64,000 bases of DNA from the NCBI GenBank assembly GCA_023231425.1, contig JALNVI010000007.1, positions 1 to 64,000 of the forward strand. The letters are read 5' to 3'. The translations under genes were made by a program, and so were the position numbers. This document shows positions 44,770 to 53,714 of this stretch, piece by piece. Each line of letters opens with the position of its first letter. Within the stretch, counting starts at the first letter, position 1. This stretch comes from Desulforhopalus sp. (GTDB lineage: Bacteria; Desulfobacterota; Desulfobulbia; Desulfobulbales; Desulfocapsaceae). Below the pieces are notes generated by a model. It was not told the origin of the DNA. It did no database searches and saw nothing but the letters and a program-made list of their open reading frames with translations.

Positions 44770-45378
44770 ATGGAACAGCCCGCCCGTCCGCTTGCCCTGT
44801 TTGATTTCGACGGAACTATTACCTCCCGCGACAGTTTCGCCCTTTTTTTAATAAAGACAAAACCTCTGCGCTTCTACCTGGCGGGAATACGTTTCCTGCC
44901 ACAAATCCTGCTCTTTTTTGTCCGCAGATATCCGAATCAAAATCTCAAGGAGAGCTTTCTGCACTTTCTACTGGCGGGCATGCCTGAGGATGAACTGAAA
45001 CACAGAGCTGCCATTTTCCTCAAGGAGGAAATCCCCGCAATCATCCGACCACAGGCCGAAGTGACGATAAAAAAGCTCCTCGCAGACAGAACCAGAGTCA
45101 TCGTGATCACCGCCACTCCGCGGCTGCTGGTGGAACCATGGTGCAGGAAGATGGGAATAGAGATCCTCGGAACAGAGCTGAACTTTGCAGACGGCATCTT
45201 CAGCGGCAGTATTGACGGCCTCAACTGCCGGGGAGAGGAGAAGGCAAGGCGGATTAACGAACTTCTCGACCTCAAGAGATATGCTCCCATTGATGTCTAT
45301 GGAGACAGCTCGGGAGACCTGGCCATGCTGAATCTGACCAGTAAGTCCCACCAGCATTTTAAACCTTTTCGCGATTGA
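44770..45378 (+). CDS. HAD-superfamily hydrolase, subfamily IB
   Basis: This is a predicted small-molecule phosphatase of 202 residues. Motif I is LFDFDGTIT (nucleophile and acid Asp), motif II VIVITATP, motif III Lys in the RGEEKARRI region, and motif IV VYGDSSGDLAML. It resembles PSPase-like IB members often fused or paired with UbiA-type transferases, where they remove the phosphate left by phosphoribosyl transfer. Here it starts 17 bases after the repaired ubiA stop, with AAGGAT before the ATG. The pairing supports a shared polyprenyl-phosphate sugar pathway. Confidence 0.88.
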   Translation: MEQPARPLALFDFDGTITSRDSFALFLIKTKPLRFYLAGIRFLPQILLFFVRRYPNQNLKESFLHFLLAGMPEDELKHRAAIFLKEEIPAIIRPQAEVTIKKLLADRTRVIVITATPRLLVEPWCRKMGIEILGTELNFADGIFSGSIDGLNCRGEEKARRINELLDLKRYAPIDVYGDSSGDLAMLNLTSKSHQHFKPFRD

Positions 45379-45391
45379 ACAAAAATTGAAC

Positions 45392-45430
45392 AAAAAAACA
45401 GCAATCCGGTTTCCCGAATCACTGTTTTTT
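45392..45430. terminator. Convergent terminator between the HAD gene and pycB
   Basis: AAAAAACAG (45393-45401) pairs with CTGTTTTTT (45422-45430). The inner part pairs imperfectly through CCGG/CCG around TTTC. A and T runs on both sides suit either direction. Confidence 0.65.
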
Positions 45431-45464
45431 ACACCTTAAAGAGAACAGCCTCAAGCAGACAGCC

Positions 45465-47381
45465 TCATTCGTCGGCGTCAATCTTCAAAATCTTCGCGCC
45501 AGGGAACAATGTATCCCCTTTCTTCGTAGAAATAGTGGTAATAATCCCCTCCATTCCCGCAAGAATCGGCGTCTGCATCTTCATCGCCTCCATGATGGCA
45601 ACCCGGTCGCCCTGAAGAACCTCCTGGCCTTCTTTCACCGTAATCTCTACGATTTTGCCTTTGAAGGGTGAACGGATATCACCAGCTTTGGCAAGGTCAA
45701 GGATTTCTTCCTTGGTTAACTCCTGAACCTCACTCACACCACCCGCCCGTTTCTCCGGCTTGTAGCTGAAGATAGTCTGATGATGATCAACAACCATATA
45801 GACGTTGACTTCGCCGGTCTCACTCACCGGTGACGGTCCGATTTCAACAAGATGTTTCTTGCCGTGACAGTCGTTGTAATTCAAGTGCTCGCCGGTTTTA
45901 AACCCGCCATGTTTAAAGAAAATTGACGGCGGCAGGACATAGACTTCGCCGTACTCTTCAGAAAATTTAAAAAAATCCACCGCGTCATTCGGCTGTTGCA
46001 GATAGAGTACAAGCTGGTGATTCGTCGGCTCATATCCGAGATCTTTGGCAAGATCATAACGTTCGTGAGCAAGGTCCATATCCGGGATCTCTCTCTCGCC
46101 ACCTTCCTCTTTCAAGACCTCGCGCCAGTTCCTCCCCAACACCTTCTCATAGATCCATTCCTCCGGTTTGTAGAAGGGAAAAGGTCCATACTTGCCAAGA
46201 AGGAGATTGCGCAGGTCTCCGCTCGGATTGCCATAACGCTCACCGTCGAGGACATTAGAGACTGCCGTTGTCCACAAAATCTGCGAACCCGGGGTCACCG
46301 ACCAGTAGTTACCCAGTTCCTTCTGTACCCGTGGCAGCTCTTCCTGCAGAATCTCCGGCATCTGATTGAGAAAACCACCCTTCACCGCCTGCTCGAGACT
46401 CGAACCCATCGCTCCACCCGGCAGCTTATGGGTCTGCACCGTCGGTTGAAAGCCTTTTATCTGCGACTCAAAGGGAGCGTAATATTGCCGCTCAGACTGG
46501 AGAATCTGTGAGGTTTCATTCACCGCATCTTCATCCAGGCCCTCCGGCTCAAACCCATAATCCCGCAGACTCTGCACCACGGTGAGAATCGCCGGCGGCC
46601 CGTAGAAACCGGTAAAAGAAGCATCGCCTGCATCAACGATACTCGCACCGTTGCGCACCGCAGCCACAATCCGTCCGATATCATTACCGTCAGTATTATG
46701 ACCGTGGTAATGGATTGGCACATCGGGGTAGTGCTGTTTCAACCCGTCCACCAGTCGACCTATGCGCCTGGGTGTACCAAGTCCGCCGTGATTCTTGATG
46801 CAAAGAGTCACATCCTGGCCCGTCACCTCAAGAATTTCCCCGGCCTTTTTAATATAAAAATCGTTGCTGTGTTCCGGCCCGGTGGAGAAACAGAGACATG
46901 GCTCGTTGAGTTTTCCGGCCCTGCCGACTTCCTCAAAGACCGCCACCATATTAGGAACATAATTGAGAAAGTCGAAGGTGCGCCAAACATCAACATAGGG
47001 TGCGAACTCCCTCACCGTAAAACGGATCACATTCTGCGGATAGGGCCGATAGCCGAACAGATTTGCGCCACGACAGAGTGTCTGAAACATGGTGCTCGGC
47101 ATTTTTTCCCGCATCAACTCCAGTTTGGTGAAGGGGTCAACCTGCTTGCGCAGGATATCTACATGGATCGAGGCTCCACCGGTGATCTCCAGTGAAAAAT
47201 AGCCAGCCTTCTCTCTGCTCGGCGCGGCGAGCAGATCTGTATGCAACAGGATACGGTTCTTGAAATCAGACTGCGACAGATCCCTTGCCGTGTTTGTTAT
47301 GTAATACCTGCCCTCTTTTGTCACTTCCCGCAGGGTCTTTGCAATCTCACCCACCGGAGTTCCCTGAACAATTCGTCTCAT
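45465..47381 (-). CDS. pycB: Pyruvate carboxylase subunit B (carboxyltransferase plus biotin carrier)
   Basis: This subunit carboxylates pyruvate to oxaloacetate with the A subunit. The 638-residue product contains the metal-dependent carboxyltransferase barrel (GANLFGYRPYPQNVIRFTVRE, VWRTFDFLNYVPNM, CIKNHGGLGTPRRIG, HYHGHNTDGNDIGR with the metal-binding His pair, and VDAGDASFTGFYGPPA). A PYC/OADA linking domain and a C-terminal biotinyl domain with EAMKMQTP follow; the biotinylated Lys is near residue 602. The YRPYPQNVIRF block fits pyruvate carboxylases better than oxaloacetate decarboxylases. No sodium-pump beta or gamma subunit is present. It follows pycA by 14 bases. Confidence 0.92.
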   Translation of the reverse strand: MRRIVQGTPVGEIAKTLREVTKEGRYYITNTARDLSQSDFKNRILLHTDLLAAPSREKAGYFSLEITGGASIHVDILRKQVDPFTKLELMREKMPSTMFQTLCRGANLFGYRPYPQNVIRFTVREFAPYVDVWRTFDFLNYVPNMVAVFEEVGRAGKLNEPCLCFSTGPEHSNDFYIKKAGEILEVTGQDVTLCIKNHGGLGTPRRIGRLVDGLKQHYPDVPIHYHGHNTDGNDIGRIVAAVRNGASIVDAGDASFTGFYGPPAILTVVQSLRDYGFEPEGLDEDAVNETSQILQSERQYYAPFESQIKGFQPTVQTHKLPGGAMGSSLEQAVKGGFLNQMPEILQEELPRVQKELGNYWSVTPGSQILWTTAVSNVLDGERYGNPSGDLRNLLLGKYGPFPFYKPEEWIYEKVLGRNWREVLKEEGGEREIPDMDLAHERYDLAKDLGYEPTNHQLVLYLQQPNDAVDFFKFSEEYGEVYVLPPSIFFKHGGFKTGEHLNYNDCHGKKHLVEIGPSPVSETGEVNVYMVVDHHQTIFSYKPEKRAGGVSEVQELTKEEILDLAKAGDIRSPFKGKIVEITVKEGQEVLQGDRVAIMEAMKMQTPILAGMEGIITTISTKKGDTLFPGAKILKIDADE

Positions 47382-47395
47382 AGTATCTTCTCCGT

Positions 47396-48838
47396 TTATT
47401 TGGCGAATGGATTCTCTTTTGAATGATGAATTTCAGCGATGAACCGGGCCAGTTTGCCCCCCTCACTCGCCTCTTCATCGTAGTGGAAAATAAAGGGATG
47501 GGTCTCTATGTAGGAGGTATCGAAGTGACCACTGATAAAATCCTTCTCTACAACAACGTTTTTGTAGAAGGGTATGGTAGTCTTCGGTCCACGAATGGCA
47601 AAGTTATTGAGACAGCGCGCCAGCCGCCCCACCGTCTCCTCCCAGGTGTAGCCGTGCACGGTAAGTTTTACCAGCAGCGAGTCATACTCTTCCGGTACGG
47701 TATACCCCTGGTAGGCCATTCCGTCGAGACGCACCCCAAAACCACCGGTGGAACGATAAACCGTCACCTTCTTGCCTCCCTCAGGCATGAAGTCATTTTT
47801 GGGATCTTCGGCATTGATACGAACCTCAATAGCGTAACCCCGTATCTGTACATCCTTCTGCTCAAGGGTCAGCGGATGCCCGAGGGCTATATTGATTTGA
47901 TTGCGCACAATGTCAATGCCGGTTATCATCTCCGTGACGGTGTGCTCTACCTGAATCCTCGTGTTAATCTCAAGGAAGTAAAAGTTGTCATCCTGGTCGA
48001 TCAGGAACTCCACTGTCCCCGCATTGAGATAATTGGCTGCCTTTGCTGCCTTCACTGCCGTATCACATATTGTATCAAGCAGTTCCTTGTTTTGGATATG
48101 TGATGGTGCCATCTCAATCAACTTCTGGTTGCGTCGCTGAATGGAGCAGTCGCGGGTGCCGAGGTGAAGGGTCTTACCAAAATTATCGGCAAGGACCTGC
48201 ACCTCCACATGACGGGGATTGAGGACCAGTTTTTCCAGATAGACAGAGTCGTCATTAAACGCGGCCAGCGCCTCGGAACGGGCCATGGGCAGTTGCGCAT
48301 GCATCTCCTCATCGCTGTTGATCCGGCGAATTCCACGTCCGCCCCCGCCAGACGTCGCTTTGAGCATGACGGGATAGCCGTGTTGCGCTGCAAAACCAAG
48401 CGCCTCATCAATCCCTTTGCGTCCCTGGGAGAGATTTTTTGTCCCCGGAACCATGGGGATACCCGCCTCAGCCATAATCTGTCGGGCAACAACCTTGTTT
48501 CCGAGCTCAGCAACGGTCTTTGAATGCGGACCGATAAAGATGATCCCCTCCTCTTCACATACCTTTGCAAAGAGTGGGTTTTCAGCCAAAAAACCATACC
48601 CGGGATGAATGGCAACGGCCTTCGCTTTTTTAGCGGCGGTCACCATTTTTTGGATATTAAGGTAGTCGCAACGCGGCCCGTCACCGATCCAGATGGCATC
48701 GTCTGCGGTAAGGATATGGCGCGACATTTCATCAGGGGTTTCATAGACCGCAACGGCCTCAAACCCAAGTTCCTGCACTGCCCGGATAACCCGCAGAGCA
48801 ATTTCCCCGCGGTTGGCTATAAGGATTCGTGTTTTCAA
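47396..48838 (-). CDS. pycA: Pyruvate carboxylase subunit A (biotin carboxylase)
   Basis: This subunit uses ATP and bicarbonate to carboxylate the biotin on subunit B. The 480-residue product starts KTRILIANRGEIALRVIRA, followed by HPGYGFLAEN, the ATP-grasp loop KATSGGGGRGIRR, the catalytic region YLEKLVLNPRHVEVQVLADN, and EINTRIQVEHTVTEMITGIDIV. It is very like AccC but is placed directly before pycB rather than accB. A ribosome-binding site is visible (GAAGGAGG). The gene is divergent from carA, 330 bases away. Confidence 0.92.
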   Translation of the reverse strand: MKTRILIANRGEIALRVIRAVQELGFEAVAVYETPDEMSRHILTADDAIWIGDGPRCDYLNIQKMVTAAKKAKAVAIHPGYGFLAENPLFAKVCEEEGIIFIGPHSKTVAELGNKVVARQIMAEAGIPMVPGTKNLSQGRKGIDEALGFAAQHGYPVMLKATSGGGGRGIRRINSDEEMHAQLPMARSEALAAFNDDSVYLEKLVLNPRHVEVQVLADNFGKTLHLGTRDCSIQRRNQKLIEMAPSHIQNKELLDTICDTAVKAAKAANYLNAGTVEFLIDQDDNFYFLEINTRIQVEHTVTEMITGIDIVRNQINIALGHPLTLEQKDVQIRGYAIEVRINAEDPKNDFMPEGGKKVTVYRSTGGFGVRLDGMAYQGYTVPEEYDSLLVKLTVHGYTWEETVGRLARCLNNFAIRGPKTTIPFYKNVVVEKDFISGHFDTSYIETHPFIFHYDEEASEGGKLARFIAEIHHSKENPFAK

Positions 48839-49168
48839 GGTTCCTCCTTCAGGCTTCGTGTTATTAGTGGGAAACGAGCCGCAACAGAACGTTACGACCG
48901 TTGAATAAAGGTATTACCAATTTTAAGAGCAGAAAAGCACTTATTATTAAAATAAATATTAATTATTACAGCTTTTCTTTAACTTTACGCAAGGACTTTT
49001 TCCACTGCCACGACAAAAGGACTCCTTCGGACTGGATATTTGTTCTCCCCTTGTTTATTGACGAAAGGGCGATTTTCCGGTAAGAATGAGAAGTTTTATC
49101 CTCAAAGCATAACTTCCAACCATCCCACCACCCGGACATCATCGGATGTCCACTGCGAGGATTTGTCT
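48839..49168. other. Divergent promoter region of pycAB and carAB
   Basis: These 330 bases contain a very AT-rich core (48930-48970) typical of promoters. I see no gene, no clear PyrR or arginine operator, and no attenuator hairpin. Confidence 0.45.
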
Positions 49169-50287
49169 ATGAAAGCACTCATTGCCCTTGAAGATGGTAC
49201 AATCTTTGAGGGAACCTCTTTCACCGGAGCCGGGGAAGCCCTCGGTGAAATTGTCTTCAACACCTCCCTCTCCGGCTACCAGGAGGTCCTCACTGATCCC
49301 TCCTACACAGGTCAGCTGGTTACCATGACCTATCCACTGATCGGCAACTACGGCATCAACGATGAGGACATGGAGTCGAAAGGAATACATCTAAAAGCCT
49401 TCCTTGTAAAAGAGTCCTGTCCCTTTCCCTCCAACTATCGTTCAACCAGGACCCTCGCCGCATTTCTCCAGGAATTCGGCGTACTTGGTGTTGAGGGCTT
49501 TGATACCCGGGCCCTCGTACGCCATATTCGTACCGCTGGCGCAATGAAAGCGGCAATCTCCACCGAAGATCTCAATCCCGTTTCGCTCATAAAAAAAGCC
49601 AGCAGCTGGAGTGGAATCGTCGGCCGTGACCTGGTGTCAGAGGTAACCTGCAGTGAACCGTACGGCTGGGCAGATAATCAGCCCGTGCGAGGAACAAACT
49701 TTTCTTCCGCAAAGGCAGTTGGCAGCGAGAAATTCAAAGTGGTTGTTTTCGACTTCGGTGTCAAATACAACCAGTTGCGCATCCTCTCCGAACTGGGCTG
49801 TGCGGTGCAGGTTGTCCCTGCCACAACCTCTGCGGAGACAGTGCTGGCGATGAACCCCGACGGGATCTTCCTCTCCAACGGCCCCGGCGACCCTGAGGGC
49901 GTTCCCGGTGTGGTGGAAACGGTGCGGACACTGCTCGGGCAGAAACCGATCTTCGGCATCTGTCTCGGACATCAGATCCTCGGCCTCGCGTATGGAGGCT
50001 CAGCTTATAAGTTGAAATTCGGCCATCGCGGCGGCAATCAGCCGGTGAAGGACCTGACCACCGGCCACATTGAAATAACCGCCCAGAATCATGGCTTCTG
50101 CATTGATGAAAAGAGCCTGCCGCCAGAGGTAAAAATTACCCACATCAACCTCAATGACAACAGTCTTGAGGGGATGCAGCACTCTCTGTATCCAGCCTTC
50201 TCGGTGCAGTATCACCCCGAGTACGCCCCGGGCCCCCATGATGCAAAATACCTCTTTGGTCGCTTTCTCGATATGATGCAGGGCTGA
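49169..50287 (+). CDS. carA: Carbamoyl-phosphate synthase, small (glutaminase) subunit
   Basis: The subunit hydrolyses glutamine and passes ammonia to CarB for carbamoyl phosphate, the precursor of pyrimidines and arginine. The 372-residue product has the CarA N-terminal domain (MKALIALEDGTIFEGTSFTG, FNTSLSGYQEVLTDPSY, GVEGFDTRALVRHIR) and a class I glutaminase domain with the nucleophile in FGICLGHQILGLAYG near residue 265 and His/Glu in SVQYHPEYAPG. The ATG at 49169 has GCGAGG upstream and is the family start; the frame is open back to 49040. carB follows 52 bases later. Confidence 0.95.
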   Translation: MKALIALEDGTIFEGTSFTGAGEALGEIVFNTSLSGYQEVLTDPSYTGQLVTMTYPLIGNYGINDEDMESKGIHLKAFLVKESCPFPSNYRSTRTLAAFLQEFGVLGVEGFDTRALVRHIRTAGAMKAAISTEDLNPVSLIKKASSWSGIVGRDLVSEVTCSEPYGWADNQPVRGTNFSSAKAVGSEKFKVVVFDFGVKYNQLRILSELGCAVQVVPATTSAETVLAMNPDGIFLSNGPGDPEGVPGVVETVRTLLGQKPIFGICLGHQILGLAYGGSAYKLKFGHRGGNQPVKDLTTGHIEITAQNHGFCIDEKSLPPEVKITHINLNDNSLEGMQHSLYPAFSVQYHPEYAPGPHDAKYLFGRFLDMMQG

Positions 50288-50339
50288 GAGAAAATTTCCC
50301 CACCGTTTCACAAAACTCTTTCAACAAGAGCGAATAATC

Positions 50340-53300
50340 ATGCCAAAACGTACAGATATAAAAAAAATTCTCATTATCGGCTCCGGCCCCATTATTATCA
50401 GTCAGGCCTGCGAGTTTGACTACTCTGGTGTCCAGGCAGTCAAGGCGCTGAAAGAGGAGGGCTATGAGGTCGTCCTCATCAACTCAAACCCCGCCACCAT
50501 CATGACTGACCCCGAGCTGGCCGATGCCACCTACATTGAGCCGATCACTCCGGAATTTGTCATCAAGGTCATTGAGAAGGAGCGCCCCGACGCCATTCTC
50601 CCCACCCTCGGAGGACAAACCGCGCTGAACATTGCCATTCAGGTAGCGGAGACCGGCGTGCTGGAGAAATACAACGTGGAGATGCTCGCCGCCAACATCG
50701 ACGTCATCAAAAAGGCAGAGGGCCGGGAAGAGTTTCGCGACGCGATGACCAGGATCGGCCTCAAGGTCCCGCAGTCCTACATCGTGAGAGACCTTGCCTC
50801 CGCCATGGAAGCGGGTGAAAAAATTGGTTTTCCGATCATAGTGCGCCCGAGTTTTACCCTCGGAGGCACCGGCGGCGGCGTCGCCTACAACCGCCGGGAA
50901 CTGGAAGAACTCTGCATCTCCGGACTTGACCGCTCCATGACCACCGAAATTATGGTGGAGAAATCGCTGCTCGGCTGGAAAGAGTATGAGCTTGAAGTAA
51001 TGCGCGACAAGGCAGACAACGTAGTAATTATCTGCTCCATTGAAAACATGGATGCCATGGGTGTGCACACCGGGGACTCTATAACAGTAGCGCCGCAGCA
51101 AACCCTCTCCGATGTCGAATACCAGAACATGCGCGATGCCGCCATCGCCATCATCCGCGAGATTGGCGTGGAGACCGGAGGTTCCAACGTGCAGTTCGCT
51201 GTCAATCCGAAAGACGGCGAATTGATGATTATTGAGATGAACCCCCGCGTCTCTCGCAGCTCGGCACTGGCCTCCAAGGCTACCGGCTTTCCCATCGCCC
51301 GAATTGCCGCCAAACTCGCCGTCGGCTATACCCTCGACGAGTTGAAAAACGACATCACCCGCGAGACTTTTGCCGCCTTTGAACCCTCTATCGATTACTG
51401 CGTGGTGAAAATCCCCCGCTGGACCTTCGAAAAATTTCCCGAGGCAGAAGACCATCTCACCACAGCAATGAAATCAGTGGGTGAGACCATGTCCATCGGC
51501 CGCACCTTCAAAGAGGCCTTTCAAAAGGCGATGCGTTCCCTCGAAACCGGCCGATTCGGCTTCGGTGGCGACGGTAAAATGCCCCTTGAACACCTTCCTG
51601 AGGAGGATCTGCTTGACCGCCTGCGCGTTCCGAATTCAAAACGTCTTTCTCATATTTATGAAGGCCTCAAACGCGGCATGACAGTGGAAAGAATTTCCGA
51701 ACTCACCCTTATCGATCCATGGTTTATCCACAATCTCAAACAGATCGTGAATGTTGAGGGAGAAATTTGCGAAAAAGGTTTTCAGGGGCTGGACACTGAT
51801 TTTCTGCGCTACTGCAAGAAGCACGGCTTCTCCGATGTACAACTCGCCTTCCTCACCGGTGTTGACGAGGAGGACATCCGCCAGCTCCGCCTGAAAAAAA
51901 ACGTTACGCCGGTTTTCAAACTGGTAGACACCTGCGCCGCCGAATTTGAATCCTACACACCATACTATTACTCCACCTATGAGCAGGAGAACGAAGCAAA
52001 AATAACCACCGCCCGCAAGGTGATAATCCTCGGCGGTGGCCCCAACCGTATCGGCCAGGGTATCGAGTTTGATTACTGTTGCGTGCATGCGGCAATGGCC
52101 CTCAAAGAGATGGGAGTGGAGTCGATCATGATCAACTCCAACCCGGAAACCGTCTCCACCGACTACGATACCAGCGACAAACTCTTCTTCGAACCGCTCA
52201 CCCGCGAAGATGTGCTGTCAATCATCGACCAGGAGAAACCAGATGGAGTCATCGTCCAGTTCGGCGGCCAGACCCCTCTCAATCTTGCCGTCCCTCTTGA
52301 AGCGGTGGGCGTAAAGATTATCGGAACCCAGCCTGACGCCATCGACCGTGCGGAAGACCGCGAACGCTTCAAGAAGCTGCTGCAGAAGCTGAATCTGCGC
52401 CAGCCCGCCAATGACATCGCCTATACCGAAGAAGAGGCACTGGCCGCCGCCCGCAAGATCGGCTACCCCGTAGTAGTGCGTCCATCTTACGTCCTCGGCG
52501 GCCGCGACATGCGTATCGTCTACTCCGACGAGGGTATCAAAGACTTCATGAAGGCAGTAAGCAATGGCGCCAGCCGCATGGAGCACCCGGCACTCATTGA
52601 CCAGTTTCTTAAGGATGCCACCGAAATTGACGTAGACGCCCTCTGCGACGGCAACAACACGGTGATCGGCGGCATCATGGAACACGTTGAAGAAGCCGGA
52701 ATCCACTCCGGAGACTCCTCCTGCGTCCTGCCACCGCACACCCTTACCGCCACCATAATCGAATCCATCAAGGATGCGAGCCGTGCAATGGCCGAAGAGC
52801 TTGGTGTGATCGGGTTGATGAACGTACAGTATGCGGTAAAGGATAATCAGCTCTATATTCTTGAGGTCAATCCGCGCGCCTCCCGCAGCGTCCCCTTCAC
52901 CAGCAAGGCTACCGGCGTCCCCCTGGCCAAACTTGCCACCCGCCTGATGCTCGGCGAAACACTGGCGGATATCGGCTTTACGAAAGAAGTGGAAGTAAAA
53001 CACTGGGCGGTAAAAGAGGTGGTCTTCCCCTTCGACCGTTTTGAAAATGTTGATACCCTGCTTGGACCGGAGATGAAATCCACCGGAGAAGTGATGGGGA
53101 TTGATGACAACCTCGGCCTCGCTATCGCCAAAGCCAATCTGGCCACCGGCGTAAAGATTCCGCGAAGCGGCAACGTCTTCATTTCCGTCCGTGATAATGA
53201 CAAGAAACAGATTGTCGCCGTTGCTGAAAAGCTGGAGATACTGGGTTTCACTCTTTTTGCCAGCAGCGGCACCATGAAATATCTCAAGCGCGCCGGGGTG

Positions 53301-53570
53301 AAATGCGAACTGGTAAAAAAAATATCCGAAGGGAGGCCACATATTCTTGACAAAATTCGTGACAAAGAGATCTGCTGGATCGTCAACACCTCGCTCGGCA
53401 AGCGCACCACCGAGGACAGCTACCTCATCCGCCGGGCCGCACTTGATTACCATATTCCCTATACAACCACCGCCAGTGGGGCAGGCGCAATGGTAAAAGC
53501 CATTCAGGAACTGTCGAAAAAAGAGCCCGAGGTTCAACCTGTGCAATATTATAACAGACTGCGCAGTTGA
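50340..53570 (+). CDS. carB: Carbamoyl-phosphate synthase, large subunit
   Basis: The subunit catalyses two ATP-dependent steps that join bicarbonate, ammonia and phosphate. The 1076-residue product (E. coli CarB is 1073) shows the internal duplication: IIGSGPIIISQACEFDYSG and VIILGGGPNRIGQGIEFDYC begin the two halves, FTLGGTGGGVAYN and VLGGRDMRIVY are the two ATP-grasp loops, and NPRVSRSSALASKATG and NPRASRSVPFTSKATG the metal sites. The C-terminal MGS-like regulatory domain (TTEDSYLIRRAALDYHIPY) is intact. Confidence 0.96.
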   Translation: MPKRTDIKKILIIGSGPIIISQACEFDYSGVQAVKALKEEGYEVVLINSNPATIMTDPELADATYIEPITPEFVIKVIEKERPDAILPTLGGQTALNIAIQVAETGVLEKYNVEMLAANIDVIKKAEGREEFRDAMTRIGLKVPQSYIVRDLASAMEAGEKIGFPIIVRPSFTLGGTGGGVAYNRRELEELCISGLDRSMTTEIMVEKSLLGWKEYELEVMRDKADNVVIICSIENMDAMGVHTGDSITVAPQQTLSDVEYQNMRDAAIAIIREIGVETGGSNVQFAVNPKDGELMIIEMNPRVSRSSALASKATGFPIARIAAKLAVGYTLDELKNDITRETFAAFEPSIDYCVVKIPRWTFEKFPEAEDHLTTAMKSVGETMSIGRTFKEAFQKAMRSLETGRFGFGGDGKMPLEHLPEEDLLDRLRVPNSKRLSHIYEGLKRGMTVERISELTLIDPWFIHNLKQIVNVEGEICEKGFQGLDTDFLRYCKKHGFSDVQLAFLTGVDEEDIRQLRLKKNVTPVFKLVDTCAAEFESYTPYYYSTYEQENEAKITTARKVIILGGGPNRIGQGIEFDYCCVHAAMALKEMGVESIMINSNPETVSTDYDTSDKLFFEPLTREDVLSIIDQEKPDGVIVQFGGQTPLNLAVPLEAVGVKIIGTQPDAIDRAEDRERFKKLLQKLNLRQPANDIAYTEEEALAAARKIGYPVVVRPSYVLGGRDMRIVYSDEGIKDFMKAVSNGASRMEHPALIDQFLKDATEIDVDALCDGNNTVIGGIMEHVEEAGIHSGDSSCVLPPHTLTATIIESIKDASRAMAEELGVIGLMNVQYAVKDNQLYILEVNPRASRSVPFTSKATGVPLAKLATRLMLGETLADIGFTKEVEVKHWAVKEVVFPFDRFENVDTLLGPEMKSTGEVMGIDDNLGLAIAKANLATGVKIPRSGNVFISVRDNDKKQIVAVAEKLEILGFTLFASSGTMKYLKRAGVKCELVKKISEGRPHILDKIRDKEICWIVNTSLGKRTTEDSYLIRRAALDYHIPYTTTASGAGAMVKAIQELSKKEPEVQPVQYYNRLRS

Positions 53571-53714
53571 TTTTCCCTCGACAATTCTGTTTTTAGCTTT
53601 ACATTTACAGGTTTGAAGTGGGAGTTTCCCGCGCCACGGATACCGTGACGTTCACCTTGTATAAACCATAACAGCATGGCAATTCAGCCCTCTGCCCATC
53701 AATGGAGAGTCCGT

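Noticed and set aside
45465..48838. Sodium-pumping oxaloacetate decarboxylase
   Set aside because: The alpha-like subunit could fit, but no beta or gamma membrane subunit is present, a biotin carboxylase subunit is adjacent, and the YRPYPQNVIRF block suits pyruvate carboxylase.
52218..53546. A 442-codon open frame on the minus strand
   Set aside because: It is a shadow of carB. The peptide is low-complexity (Phe/Gly/His-rich) and matches no family.
53571..53714. Heat-shock promoter for ftsH
   Set aside because: I searched for a sigma-32-like pair and saw no acceptable -35/-10 combination; only a small CACGG/CCGTG hairpin is present.
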